From an uncultured Coriobacteriaceae bacterium (GTDB lineage Bacteria; Actinomycetota; Coriobacteriia; Coriobacteriales; Atopobiaceae), in the NCBI GenBank assembly GCA_902790135.1, contig CADAQM010000004.1, positions 1 to 64,000 of the forward strand: a stretch of 64,000 nucleotides of DNA, written 5' to 3'. Within the stretch, counting starts at the first letter, position 1. Every line of letters starts with the position of its first letter. Below the pieces are notes generated by a model. The model was not told where the DNA came from and made no database searches. It worked only from the letters and a program-made list of their open reading frames with translations. The position numbers and the translations under genes were made by a program. Shown here one piece after another: positions 8,257 to 16,661 of the stretch.

Positions 8257-8913
8257 ATGGAGCTGCGCGACTATATAGCTATACGTCGGGCATACAATTT
8301 GGTTAGGCAGAGTTCCCCTCGGGAGAGTCGAATGACTTTTGCCGAATTTGCCATGCTCTGCCGCATTAATGTACTTGCTAGGCCGCTTACTACCACGGAG
8401 ATCGCAACCTACCAAAACGTTCTAAGGCCTACCATGACGCATCGCACCAAGCATCTCTCGGAGATGGGTCTCTTGGAGCGTAGCAAGGGCGATAGCGATC
8501 GCCGCCATATCCTGTGTTCGATAACCGACAGGGGAGAGGCCTTTGTAAGGGAGACCTGCGAGCAGCTTTGCATCATCCTGCGCTTGGGCACCGCTCTCAA
8601 ACGTATCGACTGGGAGCGCGCCTGCCGCTATGTCGATGCCATGGGATCCGTTGAGCTCAAGGCGAGCGACCTCGTGCTGCTTGGCATTCTGAACAGCGAT
8701 GGGGGAATCACCGTCAGCGCACTCGTCGACATGCTCGGCCTGCTGCAGCCCACGGTCTCCATGTCCGTCTCCGCGCTTGAGAAGGCTGGCCTGATCTGTC
8801 ACGAGCGCGACGCCGTCCGTCGGCTGTCGACCGTCATGCTGACGCAGGAGGGTCGCGCCAAGGGCGAGGATATCTGCAAGGGCATCGATTCGCTGGTCGT
8901 GCACAGAAGGTAG
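8257..8913 (+). CDS. MarR-like regulator with two winged-helix domains
   Basis: This protein of 218 residues contains two similar DNA-binding halves. Residues ~30-105 (FAEFAMLCRINVLARPLTTTEIA, then RPTMTHRTKHLSEMGLLERS and DRRHILCSITDRG) form a complete MarR-type helix-turn-helix and wing. Residues ~130-205 (LVLLGILNSDGGITVSALVDMLG, TVSMSVSALEKAGLI, RRLSTVMLTQEG) form a second. A single MarR subunit normally has one such domain and dimerises, so this may work as an internal pseudo-dimer. ATG 8257 is chosen over 8224 because GGAGG ends 3-4 bases before it and the AT-rich DNA upstream looks like a promoter region. Ligand and targets are unknown; the neighbours are argS and rho. Confidence 0.7.
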   Translation: MELRDYIAIRRAYNLVRQSSPRESRMTFAEFAMLCRINVLARPLTTTEIATYQNVLRPTMTHRTKHLSEMGLLERSKGDSDRRHILCSITDRGEAFVRETCEQLCIILRLGTALKRIDWERACRYVDAMGSVELKASDLVLLGILNSDGGITVSALVDMLGLLQPTVSMSVSALEKAGLICHERDAVRRLSTVMLTQEGRAKGEDICKGIDSLVVHRR

Positions 8914-9147
8914 CTGCGCTCATTCGCCTTGTCTTATCGACACGAAAACACAGTTTGAGTGGTGAATTAACATCAATTTTCATCGCAAGTGAGAGTTGCC
9001 GCATCTGCTGCCATTTTTCTGCTATAGTACGGCCTTGTAAACGTGCATGGGCGAGGAAAAGCCCGCACGACTCTTGATGAATCCCACTCAGCAAATCGAG
9101 TTGTTTTCCGCCAGTTTTGGTGTTGCTGTTTAGAGAGGCATAGGTGC

Positions 9148-11115
9148 ATGGCCGAAGAAATCACCCCTAACGTTGAGTCCGCCGCCACCGAGGAGGCTCC
9201 CACTGTCGAGCAGCCCAAGCGCAGGCGGGGTCGTCCGCGCAAGGTGGCCGTCGAAGAGACTCCCGAGGTCGCGGTGGCGGCAACCGAGGAGGCTCCTGCA
9301 GAGGAGGCCCCCAAGCGTCGTCGCGGTCGCCCACGCAAGGTGGCGGCTCCCATCGAGGAGGCCCCAGCAGACCAGCCAGCGGCACCATCCGAGGGGTCTG
9401 CTCCTTCGCCCGAGAGCGTAGCTGCAGACGAGACGCCTGCCCCAGAGGCTCCCAAGCGCAGGCGTGGTCGTCCGCGCAAGACGGAGGCGGCTGCGGCTGC
9501 CGAGGCCGCTCCCGCGCCCGAGGCAGCACCGGCCGAGGCCAAGTCGGAGGAGCCCGCTCCTGTGGGTGACGCCGCAGCCCCGCAGCTCAGCATCGAGGAG
9601 ATGACCAAGGCCACGCAGGCCGCGACTAAGGCGTCTTCGGTACCCATGGGCGCCCCGGCCACCACTCTGGCTGAGGCTGACGCGCAGCAGGGCACTGGCA
9701 GGCGCCGCCGCCGCAACGACGGCAATGGCCAGGGCCAGCAGAACAACCAGGGCAACGCGCAGCAGCAGAACAACCGCCGCAACAACAACCAGAACAACCG
9801 CCGCCGCAACCGTCGCGAACGCCAGGAGCAGGCCGTCGAGCCGTCCCTCACGCGCGAGGAGCTCGCGGAGATGAAGGTTGCCGAGCTTCGCGCCAAGGCC
9901 GCTGAGCTGGGCGTCGAGTACGTTGGGCTGCGCAAGAAGGAGCTCGCCGACGCCATCTACGAGGCAGCCGCGCTTGCGGAGGGCTTCTGCCCCGTCTCCG
10001 GCGTGCTCGAGATCCAGAACGAGGGCTACGGCTTCCTCAGGACGGGCAATTACATGTCGGGTGAGAGCGATGCCTTCGTGCACCAGCAGCTCATTCGCCA
10101 GCACGGCCTGCGTGTGGGCGACAAGATCGTCGGCTCGCTCGCGCCGTCGCGCTCGGGCAACAAGTATCCGCCGCTGCATCGCATCGACTCGGTCAACGGC
10201 CGTCCCCTCGAGGAGATGCGCAACCGACCGCGCTTCCGCGACCTCACGCCCATCTACCCTGACCAGCGCTTGATGATGGAGCATGGGCAGGACTCGATCA
10301 CCGGACGTGCTATCGACCTCGTGGCTCCCATCGGCAAGGGCCAGCGCGGCCTCATCGTGAGTCCCCCCAAGGCCGGCAAGACGACGGTGCTCAAGCGCAT
10401 CTGCCAGTCCATCGCTGCCAACAATCCCGAGGTGCACCTCTTCTGCCTGCTCGTGGACGAGCGTCCCGAGGAGGTCACGGACATGGAGCGCTCCATCCGT
10501 GGCGAGGTGGTCGCCTCTACCTTCGACATGCCCGCCGAGAACCACACCAAGGTCTCCGAGCTGGTCATCGAGCACGCAAAGCGCCTGGTGGAGCTGGGGG
10601 AGGACGTCGTGGTGGTGCTCGACTCCATCACGCGACTCGCACGCGCCTACAACCTCGCGCAGCCGGCTTCCGGCCGCATCCTGTCCGGTGGCGTCGACTC
10701 CGCCGCCCTGTACCCGCCCAAGAAGTTCCTTGGCGCCGCGCGCAACATCGAGCACGGCGGCTCGCTTACCATCCTCGCCTCCGCCCTCGTTGATACCGGA
10801 TCAAAGATGGACGAGGTCATCTTCGAGGAGTTCAAGGGCACGGGTAACATGGAACTCAAGCTTGACCGCGAGCTCGCCGACAAGCGCATCTTCCCGGCCA
10901 TCGACCCGGTCGCGTCGGGCACGCGCAACGAGGATCTGCTCATCGAGGCGGAGCTGCAGCCCTTCGTGTGGGGCATCCGCCGCATTCTCGCCAACATGAA
11001 CAACACCGAGCGTGCTGCCACTGCCTTGGTCAAGGGCCTCAAGAGCACCAAGGACAACCAGGAGTTCCTCATTCGCTCCGCACGAAAGGCGCAGCAGTCG
11101 GACATCATGCTCTAG
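9148..11115 (+). CDS. rho: Transcription termination factor Rho with AT-hook-like N-terminal repeats
   Basis: This is Rho, the hexameric RNA helicase that ends transcription, 655 residues long against about 420 in E. coli. The C-terminal two thirds are canonical: a Rho N-terminal helical domain (LTREELAEMKVAELRAKAAE), a cold-shock-like RNA-binding fold (GVLEIQNEGYGFLRT near 285), Walker A SPPKAGKTT near 408, LLVDERPEEVTDM, the Walker B region VVVVLDSITRLARAYN near 490 and the Q/R-loop GGVDSAALYPPK. The first ~230 residues are an actinobacterial-style insertion. Three copies of PKRRRGRPRK (near 26, 54 and 107), an AT-hook-like core, are spaced by Ala/Glu/Pro-rich linkers and followed by a Gln/Asn/Arg-rich tract near 190-230. 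ATG 9148 was preferred over 9043, since the extra residues are unlike Rho. A TATAGT -10 box lies near 9023. Confidence 0.95.
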   Translation: MAEEITPNVESAATEEAPTVEQPKRRRGRPRKVAVEETPEVAVAATEEAPAEEAPKRRRGRPRKVAAPIEEAPADQPAAPSEGSAPSPESVAADETPAPEAPKRRRGRPRKTEAAAAAEAAPAPEAAPAEAKSEEPAPVGDAAAPQLSIEEMTKATQAATKASSVPMGAPATTLAEADAQQGTGRRRRRNDGNGQGQQNNQGNAQQQNNRRNNNQNNRRRNRRERQEQAVEPSLTREELAEMKVAELRAKAAELGVEYVGLRKKELADAIYEAAALAEGFCPVSGVLEIQNEGYGFLRTGNYMSGESDAFVHQQLIRQHGLRVGDKIVGSLAPSRSGNKYPPLHRIDSVNGRPLEEMRNRPRFRDLTPIYPDQRLMMEHGQDSITGRAIDLVAPIGKGQRGLIVSPPKAGKTTVLKRICQSIAANNPEVHLFCLLVDERPEEVTDMERSIRGEVVASTFDMPAENHTKVSELVIEHAKRLVELGEDVVVVLDSITRLARAYNLAQPASGRILSGGVDSAALYPPKKFLGAARNIEHGGSLTILASALVDTGSKMDEVIFEEFKGTGNMELKLDRELADKRIFPAIDPVASGTRNEDLLIEAELQPFVWGIRRILANMNNTERAATALVKGLKSTKDNQEFLIRSARKAQQSDIML

Positions 11116-11139
11116 ACCAGCGCCAAACCGCACGACCTG

Positions 11140-11179
11140 CGCTCCCTCGACTCGCTTTGGGTCGGGGGAGCGTTTTTTT
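11140..11179 (+). terminator. Intrinsic terminator of rho
   Basis: GCTCCCTCGAC pairs with GTCGGGGGAGC (one G-U pair) and is followed by seven T residues, 25 bases after the rho stop. Confidence 0.9.
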
Positions 11180-11440
11180 GTGGCATGTTCTCTCTATGGG
11201 CTTGAACCATATACCTGCGACTTTGGCTCTTTTAACTTTTACGCGCGCAGATTGTTTGCAAATGCTTGAAGTTGGAGTAAAGTCTATTTCTGTCGGGGCA
11301 TTATGTCTCGATGTCAGGTTACGACGGCACACACACATCCAACGAAGCACGCCGATACGAACCGAATCGCACCTTGTTCGTCAGACTGCACGGGCGTGCT
11401 TCAGCTTATGCCAGGTGTATGCCATCGACGGAGGAGGGGT

Positions 11441-13156
11441 ATGCACATGACGGAGACTGGTAGCCATCCCGCAGTGTTCGCGGGGCTTTTGGGCGGTGCC
11501 GCATGGTCAGTTCCGACTCTCGCGCTTGCCGTTACGGCAGACGGAGTCGTCGAGGCTGTCAAGGGGTCGTTGCTGCTGCAGTTCACCCTTGGGTGCGCCC
11601 TCGGTGCAGGCCTGGCAGGGGCAATCATCTTCGTCCAGGATCGTCGTGACGCGCGCGAGGCGTCCGTGGCAGACGAGGTGGAGGAAGAGGGGAAGCCCGT
11701 CGAGGACGACCTCTGGAGCGAGTCTTCGCTCAACCTCGTGCGTGCACAGGTCGAGGAGATCGATGATGACCCGACCGGCGATCTCGGCAGGTTCCGTACC
11801 GGCCAGATAACCATCGACCTTCCGATTGTCGAGGAGGAGGTCGCGGTCGCAGCGGCAGAGCCGCGCCGTCCGCGTCACTTCAAGCACGCCGCTGCACCTG
11901 TCACGGCCAAGGCTGCCGCTCCCAAGCGCGCTGGTCGCCACTTTGCACAGGCAGAGCGCCAGGAGTCTCTGGTCGCGGCGCTGGTGAGCAGCGTGAGCGC
12001 ACCCGAGCCCTCGCGCGGCCGTCACTTTGCCACAAGCGTGGTCGTCACCCCGATCGCCACGCCAGTCGCCGTCCCTGTCGCCGTCGAGGCCAAGGGGCCA
12101 GAGGCCTCCCAGACGACGGGCAAGCTGCCCAAGCTCGATGAGCGCGGCAAGTCCAGCGATGAGCAGGCGGCAAGACTCCGCAGGCGCGAGCTTCTCGCCA
12201 ACCTGCCGTCCTTCGACACGCATGAGGTCATCGAGAGCAAGGCCCCTGCCGCCGCAGTCGCAGAGCCCGCTACTCCCGTTGTCGAGAAGGCTCCCGCCGC
12301 TGAGGCCTCCGTGGCCACTCCCTCCGCTGCGACGGACGCCAAGAAGACCAAGGCCAAGTCCTCCAAGTCCCCGCGCAAGGGCATCACGGGCCGCATCATG
12401 GTGCGCATGGCCGAGCGCACGCGCAGCGTCCGCGAGGTTCTCGCCGACCGTCTGAGCGACGACGCCATGAACGGCATCCCTGTGATCGAGCGCGCCGACG
12501 GCAGCGTCAGCGACGTGGCCCCCACCTGGTTCGACCACACCTTCGTTCCCGCGATTGCCAGCCTCACCGGCATCACGGGCAAGCTCGATGACACTGTCGA
12601 GCACACCGCTTCCGATCTCGGCAACAAGCGCGTCGTCAGCAAGGCGAAGGTCGACGCAGAACCGTCTCGCAGCGCCTACATCTCCCGCCACGTGGCCGAG
12701 GTCAACGTGGGCATGTTCCCCGAGCGCCGCAGCGCGGACGAGCTCGAGCACAACGACGTCTGGGAAGAGGCGCTGGCGGCGATGGGGGAGACCATCGCCC
12801 GCGAGACCCCCGTCTTCCAGGACGTGGTGGGTGGACCGGCCACCATCGACGACCCCGACGGGCTCGAGGGTCCCACGGGCTTCATTCCCTTCAGGGTGCC
12901 TGCCGCGCATCCGGAGGTCGTGGACACCGAGACCTACGTCGACTACCTGCTGCGTGACGAGCTGTCGCAGAACAGCGCCGAGGTCGTGCGCAACTCGGTC
13001 CACGCGCACCTGCGCGTCATCGAGGGCGGCACGAGCCCGCGCCTGGTCCGCCGCCGCCCGAGCGACACTGGCAAGCTCGGTACGGGCAAGCTCGGCACCG
13101 GCAAGGTCAACACGGGCCGTCACTTTGCGCAGCACAACCTGGCGGCACAGGCATAA
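11441..13156 (+). CDS. Membrane-anchored low-complexity protein with repeated RHF motifs
   Basis: This 571-residue protein matches no family I recognise. Residues ~10-65 contain two hydrophobic segments (VFAGLLGGAAWSVPTLALAV and LLLQFTLGCALGAGLAGAII) that probably anchor it in the membrane. The rest is hydrophilic and Ala/Glu/Pro-rich. The tripeptide RHF recurs in basic contexts: PRHFKH, GRHFAQ, GRHFAT and, near the C-terminus, GRHFAQ again after a short TGKLGTGKLGTGKV tandem. The middle region is also basic (KKTKAKSSKSPRKG). ATG 11441 follows GGAGGAGGGG at good spacing, and an in-frame 11303 start lacks an RBS. The gene stands alone between two terminators. A structural or nucleoid/envelope linker role is possible, but nothing in context proves it. 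Confidence 0.65.
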   Translation: MHMTETGSHPAVFAGLLGGAAWSVPTLALAVTADGVVEAVKGSLLLQFTLGCALGAGLAGAIIFVQDRRDAREASVADEVEEEGKPVEDDLWSESSLNLVRAQVEEIDDDPTGDLGRFRTGQITIDLPIVEEEVAVAAAEPRRPRHFKHAAAPVTAKAAAPKRAGRHFAQAERQESLVAALVSSVSAPEPSRGRHFATSVVVTPIATPVAVPVAVEAKGPEASQTTGKLPKLDERGKSSDEQAARLRRRELLANLPSFDTHEVIESKAPAAAVAEPATPVVEKAPAAEASVATPSAATDAKKTKAKSSKSPRKGITGRIMVRMAERTRSVREVLADRLSDDAMNGIPVIERADGSVSDVAPTWFDHTFVPAIASLTGITGKLDDTVEHTASDLGNKRVVSKAKVDAEPSRSAYISRHVAEVNVGMFPERRSADELEHNDVWEEALAAMGETIARETPVFQDVVGGPATIDDPDGLEGPTGFIPFRVPAAHPEVVDTETYVDYLLRDELSQNSAEVVRNSVHAHLRVIEGGTSPRLVRRRPSDTGKLGTGKLGTGKVNTGRHFAQHNLAAQA

Positions 13157-13181
13157 AAGCCGCCATTCATGACATACGAGA

Positions 13182-13217
13182 GAAGGCCGCGGGCATTTTA
13201 GCCTGCGGCCTTTCTGC
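13182..13217 (+). terminator. Intrinsic terminator after the RHF-repeat gene
   Basis: AAGGCCGCGGGC pairs with GCCTGCGGCCTT around an ATTTTA loop, followed by TTCTG. The T-rich tail is weak but the stem is strong. Confidence 0.75.
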
Positions 13218-13357
13218 ATTTGACGGCAATGATGTCCAAAGAGGATGCCCATGTTGCAGGGCAGAAAACTCTTGTGCATGTGAGACCGTCATAAACGTCT
13301 GTGTGGCTAGAGTACATACATGCATTCATGGCATCAAAAATGGGAGAAAGGTTTGCT

Positions 13358-14575
13358 ATGAACACCAACATCTCGCGTCGCTCATTCCTGGCAGCCTCTG
13401 GCTCCGTTGCCGCCTCTGCCATCCTTGCTGGCTGCGGTGGCTCCTCCGACAGTGGCTCTGCTGCCGCTTCCGACACCTTCAAGATCGGTGGCATCGGCCC
13501 CGTCACCGGTGGCGCAGCCCTCTACGGCATCGCTACCAAGTTCGGCGCTCAGGTGGCCGTCGACGAGGTCAACGCTGCCGGTAACATCAAGATGGAGCTC
13601 AACTGGCAGGACGACGAGCACGATCCCGAGAAGTCCGTCAACGCGTACAACAACCTGAAGGACTGGGGCCTGCAGATCCTGGTCGGCACCACCACGACCA
13701 ACCCCTGCGTCGCCGTCTCCTCCCTCACCAACGCAGACCGCATCTTCCAGCTGACCCCGTCCGCCTCCTCCGTCAACGTCCTCGGTGGCGAGGAGATCGG
13801 TGCTGACAACCCGCGCAAGGACAACGTCTTCCAGATGTGCTTCACCGACCCCAACCAGGGCACCAAGTCGGCCCAGTACATCGACGAGCAGAAGCTCGGC
13901 ACCAAGATCGCCATCATCTACAACAACGCCGACGCCTACTCCACCGGCATCTACCAGAAGTTCCAGGACGAGGCCGGCGCACGCAACCTGGAGATCGTCT
14001 CCACCACCACCTTCACCGATGACAACGCCACCGACTTCTCGGCCCAGCTCAACAAGGCCAAGGACGCCGGCGCCGACCTCATCTTCCTGCCCATCTACTA
14101 CCAGCCCGCCTCCATCATCCTCAAGCAGGCCTCCGACATGGGCTATGCCCCCAAGTTCTTCGGCGTCGACGGCATGGACGGCATCCTGGGCCTCGAGGGC
14201 TTTGACACCTCCCTCGCCGAGGGCGTCATGCTGCTGACCCCCTTCGTGGCCACCGACACCGACGAGGCCACCCAGGCCTTCGTTGCTGCCTACAAGGAGG
14301 CCGCAAAGACCGAGGAGGACCCGATCCAGTTTGCCGCCGACGCCTACGACTGCGTCAAGGCCATCGCCCAGGCCATCGAGGCTGCCGGCATCACGCCCGA
14401 CATGGCCACGGCCGACATGTGCGACAAGCTCATCGAGACCTTCACTGGCGACTTCGAGTTCTCCGGCCTGACCTGCCCCGTGGGCGAGGTCATGACCTGG
14501 TCCGAGTCCGGCGAGGTCACCAAGGACCCGAAGGGCATGGTCATCGAGGGCGGTGTATACCAGCCGATCGCGTAG
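13358..14575 (+). CDS. Branched-chain amino acid ABC transporter, substrate-binding lipoprotein (LivJ/LivK type)
   Basis: This 405-residue solute-binding protein captures Leu/Ile/Val or related ligands outside the membrane and delivers them to the permease encoded downstream. The N-terminus has a twin-arginine-like SRRSFLAASG followed by a lipobox ILAGC at residues ~22-26, so export and lipid anchoring are expected. The mature part has the type I periplasmic-binding fold typical of this family: FKIGGIGPVTGGAALYG, AVDEVNAAGNIKMEL, LVGTTTTNPC and AIIYNNADAYSTGIYQ. ATG 13358 is supported by GGGAGAAAGG about 7 bases upstream and by the signal peptide. A hairpin lies between this gene and livH, which may leave the binding protein in excess over the membrane parts. 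Confidence 0.9.
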   Translation: MNTNISRRSFLAASGSVAASAILAGCGGSSDSGSAAASDTFKIGGIGPVTGGAALYGIATKFGAQVAVDEVNAAGNIKMELNWQDDEHDPEKSVNAYNNLKDWGLQILVGTTTTNPCVAVSSLTNADRIFQLTPSASSVNVLGGEEIGADNPRKDNVFQMCFTDPNQGTKSAQYIDEQKLGTKIAIIYNNADAYSTGIYQKFQDEAGARNLEIVSTTTFTDDNATDFSAQLNKAKDAGADLIFLPIYYQPASIILKQASDMGYAPKFFGVDGMDGILGLEGFDTSLAEGVMLLTPFVATDTDEATQAFVAAYKEAAKTEEDPIQFAADAYDCVKAIAQAIEAAGITPDMATADMCDKLIETFTGDFEFSGLTCPVGEVMTWSESGEVTKDPKGMVIEGGVYQPIA

Positions 14576-14602
14576 CTGGCCGTCCCCAACTAGAAGCGTG
14601 TT

Positions 14603-14636
14603 GCGGAGGCCACCTTAGAGGTGGCCTCCGTTATAC
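14603..14636 (+). terminator. Hairpin between livJ and livH, partial terminator
   Basis: CGGAGGCCACC pairs with GGTGGCCTCCG around TTAGA, followed only by TTATACTG. The short T-tract suggests attenuation or 3'-end protection of the binding-protein mRNA rather than full termination, since the permease genes continue on the same strand. Confidence 0.7.
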
Positions 14637-14687
14637 TGAATGACTGCCCGTTACATTTGTCCCGTCCCTCTATGAGAGGAGGTTGGC

Positions 14688-15569
14688 GTGAGCTTCCTCA
14701 TCGCTCTGATCAATGGCATAAGCCTGGGGAGCGTCTATGCCATCATCGCCTTGGGCTACACCATGGTGTATGGCATTGCCAAGATGCTGAACTTTGCCCA
14801 CGGAGACGTCATCATGGTCGGTGGCTACCTCTGCTTTATTGCCATAAACTCGTTGGGCCTTCCGCCTTTGGTGGGCATCCTCCTGTCGGTTGTCGGCTGC
14901 ACCTGCCTCGGCATTGTCGTCGAGCGCGCCGCCTACAAGCCGCTGCGCCAGGCGCCGTCGCTGGCCGTGCTGATCACGGCAATCGGCGTGAGCTACTTCC
15001 TGCAAAACTCCGCCCTGCTCATCTGGGGTGCCGACCCCAAGGCTTTCCCCTCCGTGGTCAACCTCCCCTCGCTCAAGCTGCTCAACGGCCAGCTCACCAT
15101 CAACTCGATCACCATTGTCACAGTGTTGACGGCCGCGGTGGTCATGGTCGGCCTCACGCTCTTCACGCAGCGCACCAAGATGGGCAAGGCCATGCGCGCC
15201 TGCTCCGAGGACAAGGGTGCGGCTCAGCTCATGGGCATCAATGTTGACACCACCATCTCGATGGTCTTTGCCATCGGCTCGGGCCTGGCCGCCATCGCCG
15301 GCGTGCTTCTGTGCTCCGCCTATCCCACGCTGATGCCCACGACGGGATCCATGCCGGGCATCAAGGCCTTCACGGCAGCCGTCTTCGGCGGTATCGGCTC
15401 CATCCCCGGCGCCGCGCTCGGCGGCATCCTGCTGGGTGTCATCGAGATCATGTCCAAGACCTACATCTCCACCCAGCTCTCCGACGCCATCGTCTTCGGC
15501 GTGCTCATCGTGGTGCTGCTCATCCGCCCCGCCGGCCTGCTCGGCAAAGAGACTCGCGAGAAGGTGTAG
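14688..15569 (+). CDS. livH: Branched-chain amino acid ABC transporter permease LivH
   Basis: This 293-residue inner-membrane permease forms half of the transport channel with LivM. Typical LivH features are a start with ALINGISLGSVYAIIALGYTMVYGI, NFAHGDVIMVGGY near 43, eight or so hydrophobic segments, and MRACSEDKGAAQLMGINVD near 168-186, the EAA-like loop that contacts the ATPases. The start is GTG 14688, preceded by GAGAGGAGG at 6-7 bases. livM begins 3 bases after its stop. Confidence 0.93.
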   Translation: MSFLIALINGISLGSVYAIIALGYTMVYGIAKMLNFAHGDVIMVGGYLCFIAINSLGLPPLVGILLSVVGCTCLGIVVERAAYKPLRQAPSLAVLITAIGVSYFLQNSALLIWGADPKAFPSVVNLPSLKLLNGQLTINSITIVTVLTAAVVMVGLTLFTQRTKMGKAMRACSEDKGAAQLMGINVDTTISMVFAIGSGLAAIAGVLLCSAYPTLMPTTGSMPGIKAFTAAVFGGIGSIPGAALGGILLGVIEIMSKTYISTQLSDAIVFGVLIVVLLIRPAGLLGKETREKV

Positions 15570-15572
15570 GCC

Positions 15573-16661
15573 ATGGACTTCATTCGCAACATGAGCAAGG
15601 AAAGCCGCTCCAACTTCATTACGTATGCCATGGTCATCGTGGCGTACGCCATCATGCAGGCGCTCTCGTCCATGCATGCCATCTCGAGCTCGATGACGGG
15701 CCTGCTTGTGCCCATCACGGCCTACATCTGCATGTCGATCTCGCTCAACCTGGTTGTCGGCGTGTCCGGCGAGCTCTCGCTCGGCCACGCGGGCTTCATG
15801 AGCGCCGGTGCCTTCACGGGCGTCGTGGCTGCCTCCGCACTGGCAGGCGTCGTCGAATCCACGATGCTGCGCCTGTTGCTCTCCATCATCATCGCAGGCG
15901 CAGCGGCGGCAATCGCCGGCATCCTCATCGGCATTCCCGTCATGCGTCTGCGCGGCGACTACCTGGCAATCGTGACGCTGGCATTCGGCGAGATCATCAA
16001 GAACCTGCTCAACAACCTCTACGTGGGCCTGGATTCCCGCGGCCTGCACTTCTCCATGACCGACACGGCGTCGCTGGGCATGGATGGTGGCAAGGTGCTC
16101 GTCAACGGCCCGCAGGGCGCCGTGGGCTTTCCGATGATCTCCACCTTCACCGCCGGCTTCCTGCTGGTCATGTTTACCCTCTTCGTGGTGCAGAACCTGA
16201 TCAACAGCCGCTCCGGCCGCGCCATCAAGGCCGTGCGCGACAACCGCATCGCAGCCGAGTCGGTGGGCATCGACACCACCAAGTACCGCCTCATGGCCTT
16301 TGTGGTCTCCGCCGCCCTGGCGGGCATGGCCGGCGCCCTCTACGCGCAGAACTACACGGCCATCGTGCCCAAGAAGTTCGACTTCAACACCTCGATTTTG
16401 ATCCTGGTCTTCGTCGTCCTCGGCGGCATGGGCAACATCCGCGGCGGCATCCTCTCCGCGGCCCTGCTGACCATCCTGCCCGAGAAGCTGCGCTTCATCG
16501 GCGACTACCGCATGCTGATGTACGCCATTGTGCTCATCCTCGTCATGCTCTTCTCCAACAACGCGCAGGTGCGCATGCAGGTTGAGACCCTTCGCAATCG
16601 CATCTCGCGGAGGGTGGACGACCAGCTCGATGCGCAGAGCGCGAAGGGAGGTGACGCGTGA
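15573..16661 (+). CDS. livM: Branched-chain amino acid ABC transporter permease LivM
   Basis: The 362-residue second permease subunit. After an N-terminal segment of about 30 residues it has the LivM core: SLNLVVGVSGELSLGHAGFM near 55-75, GDYLAIVTLAFGEIIKN near 130, and the ATPase-contact loop SGRAIKAVRDNRIAAESVGID near 210-230, followed by ALAGMAGALYA. Nine to ten membrane segments are evident. The TGA stop overlaps the ATG of livG (TGATG), which points to translational coupling. Confidence 0.93.
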   Translation: MDFIRNMSKESRSNFITYAMVIVAYAIMQALSSMHAISSSMTGLLVPITAYICMSISLNLVVGVSGELSLGHAGFMSAGAFTGVVAASALAGVVESTMLRLLLSIIIAGAAAAIAGILIGIPVMRLRGDYLAIVTLAFGEIIKNLLNNLYVGLDSRGLHFSMTDTASLGMDGGKVLVNGPQGAVGFPMISTFTAGFLLVMFTLFVVQNLINSRSGRAIKAVRDNRIAAESVGIDTTKYRLMAFVVSAALAGMAGALYAQNYTAIVPKKFDFNTSILILVFVVLGGMGNIRGGILSAALLTILPEKLRFIGDYRMLMYAIVLILVMLFSNNAQVRMQVETLRNRISRRVDDQLDAQSAKGGDA

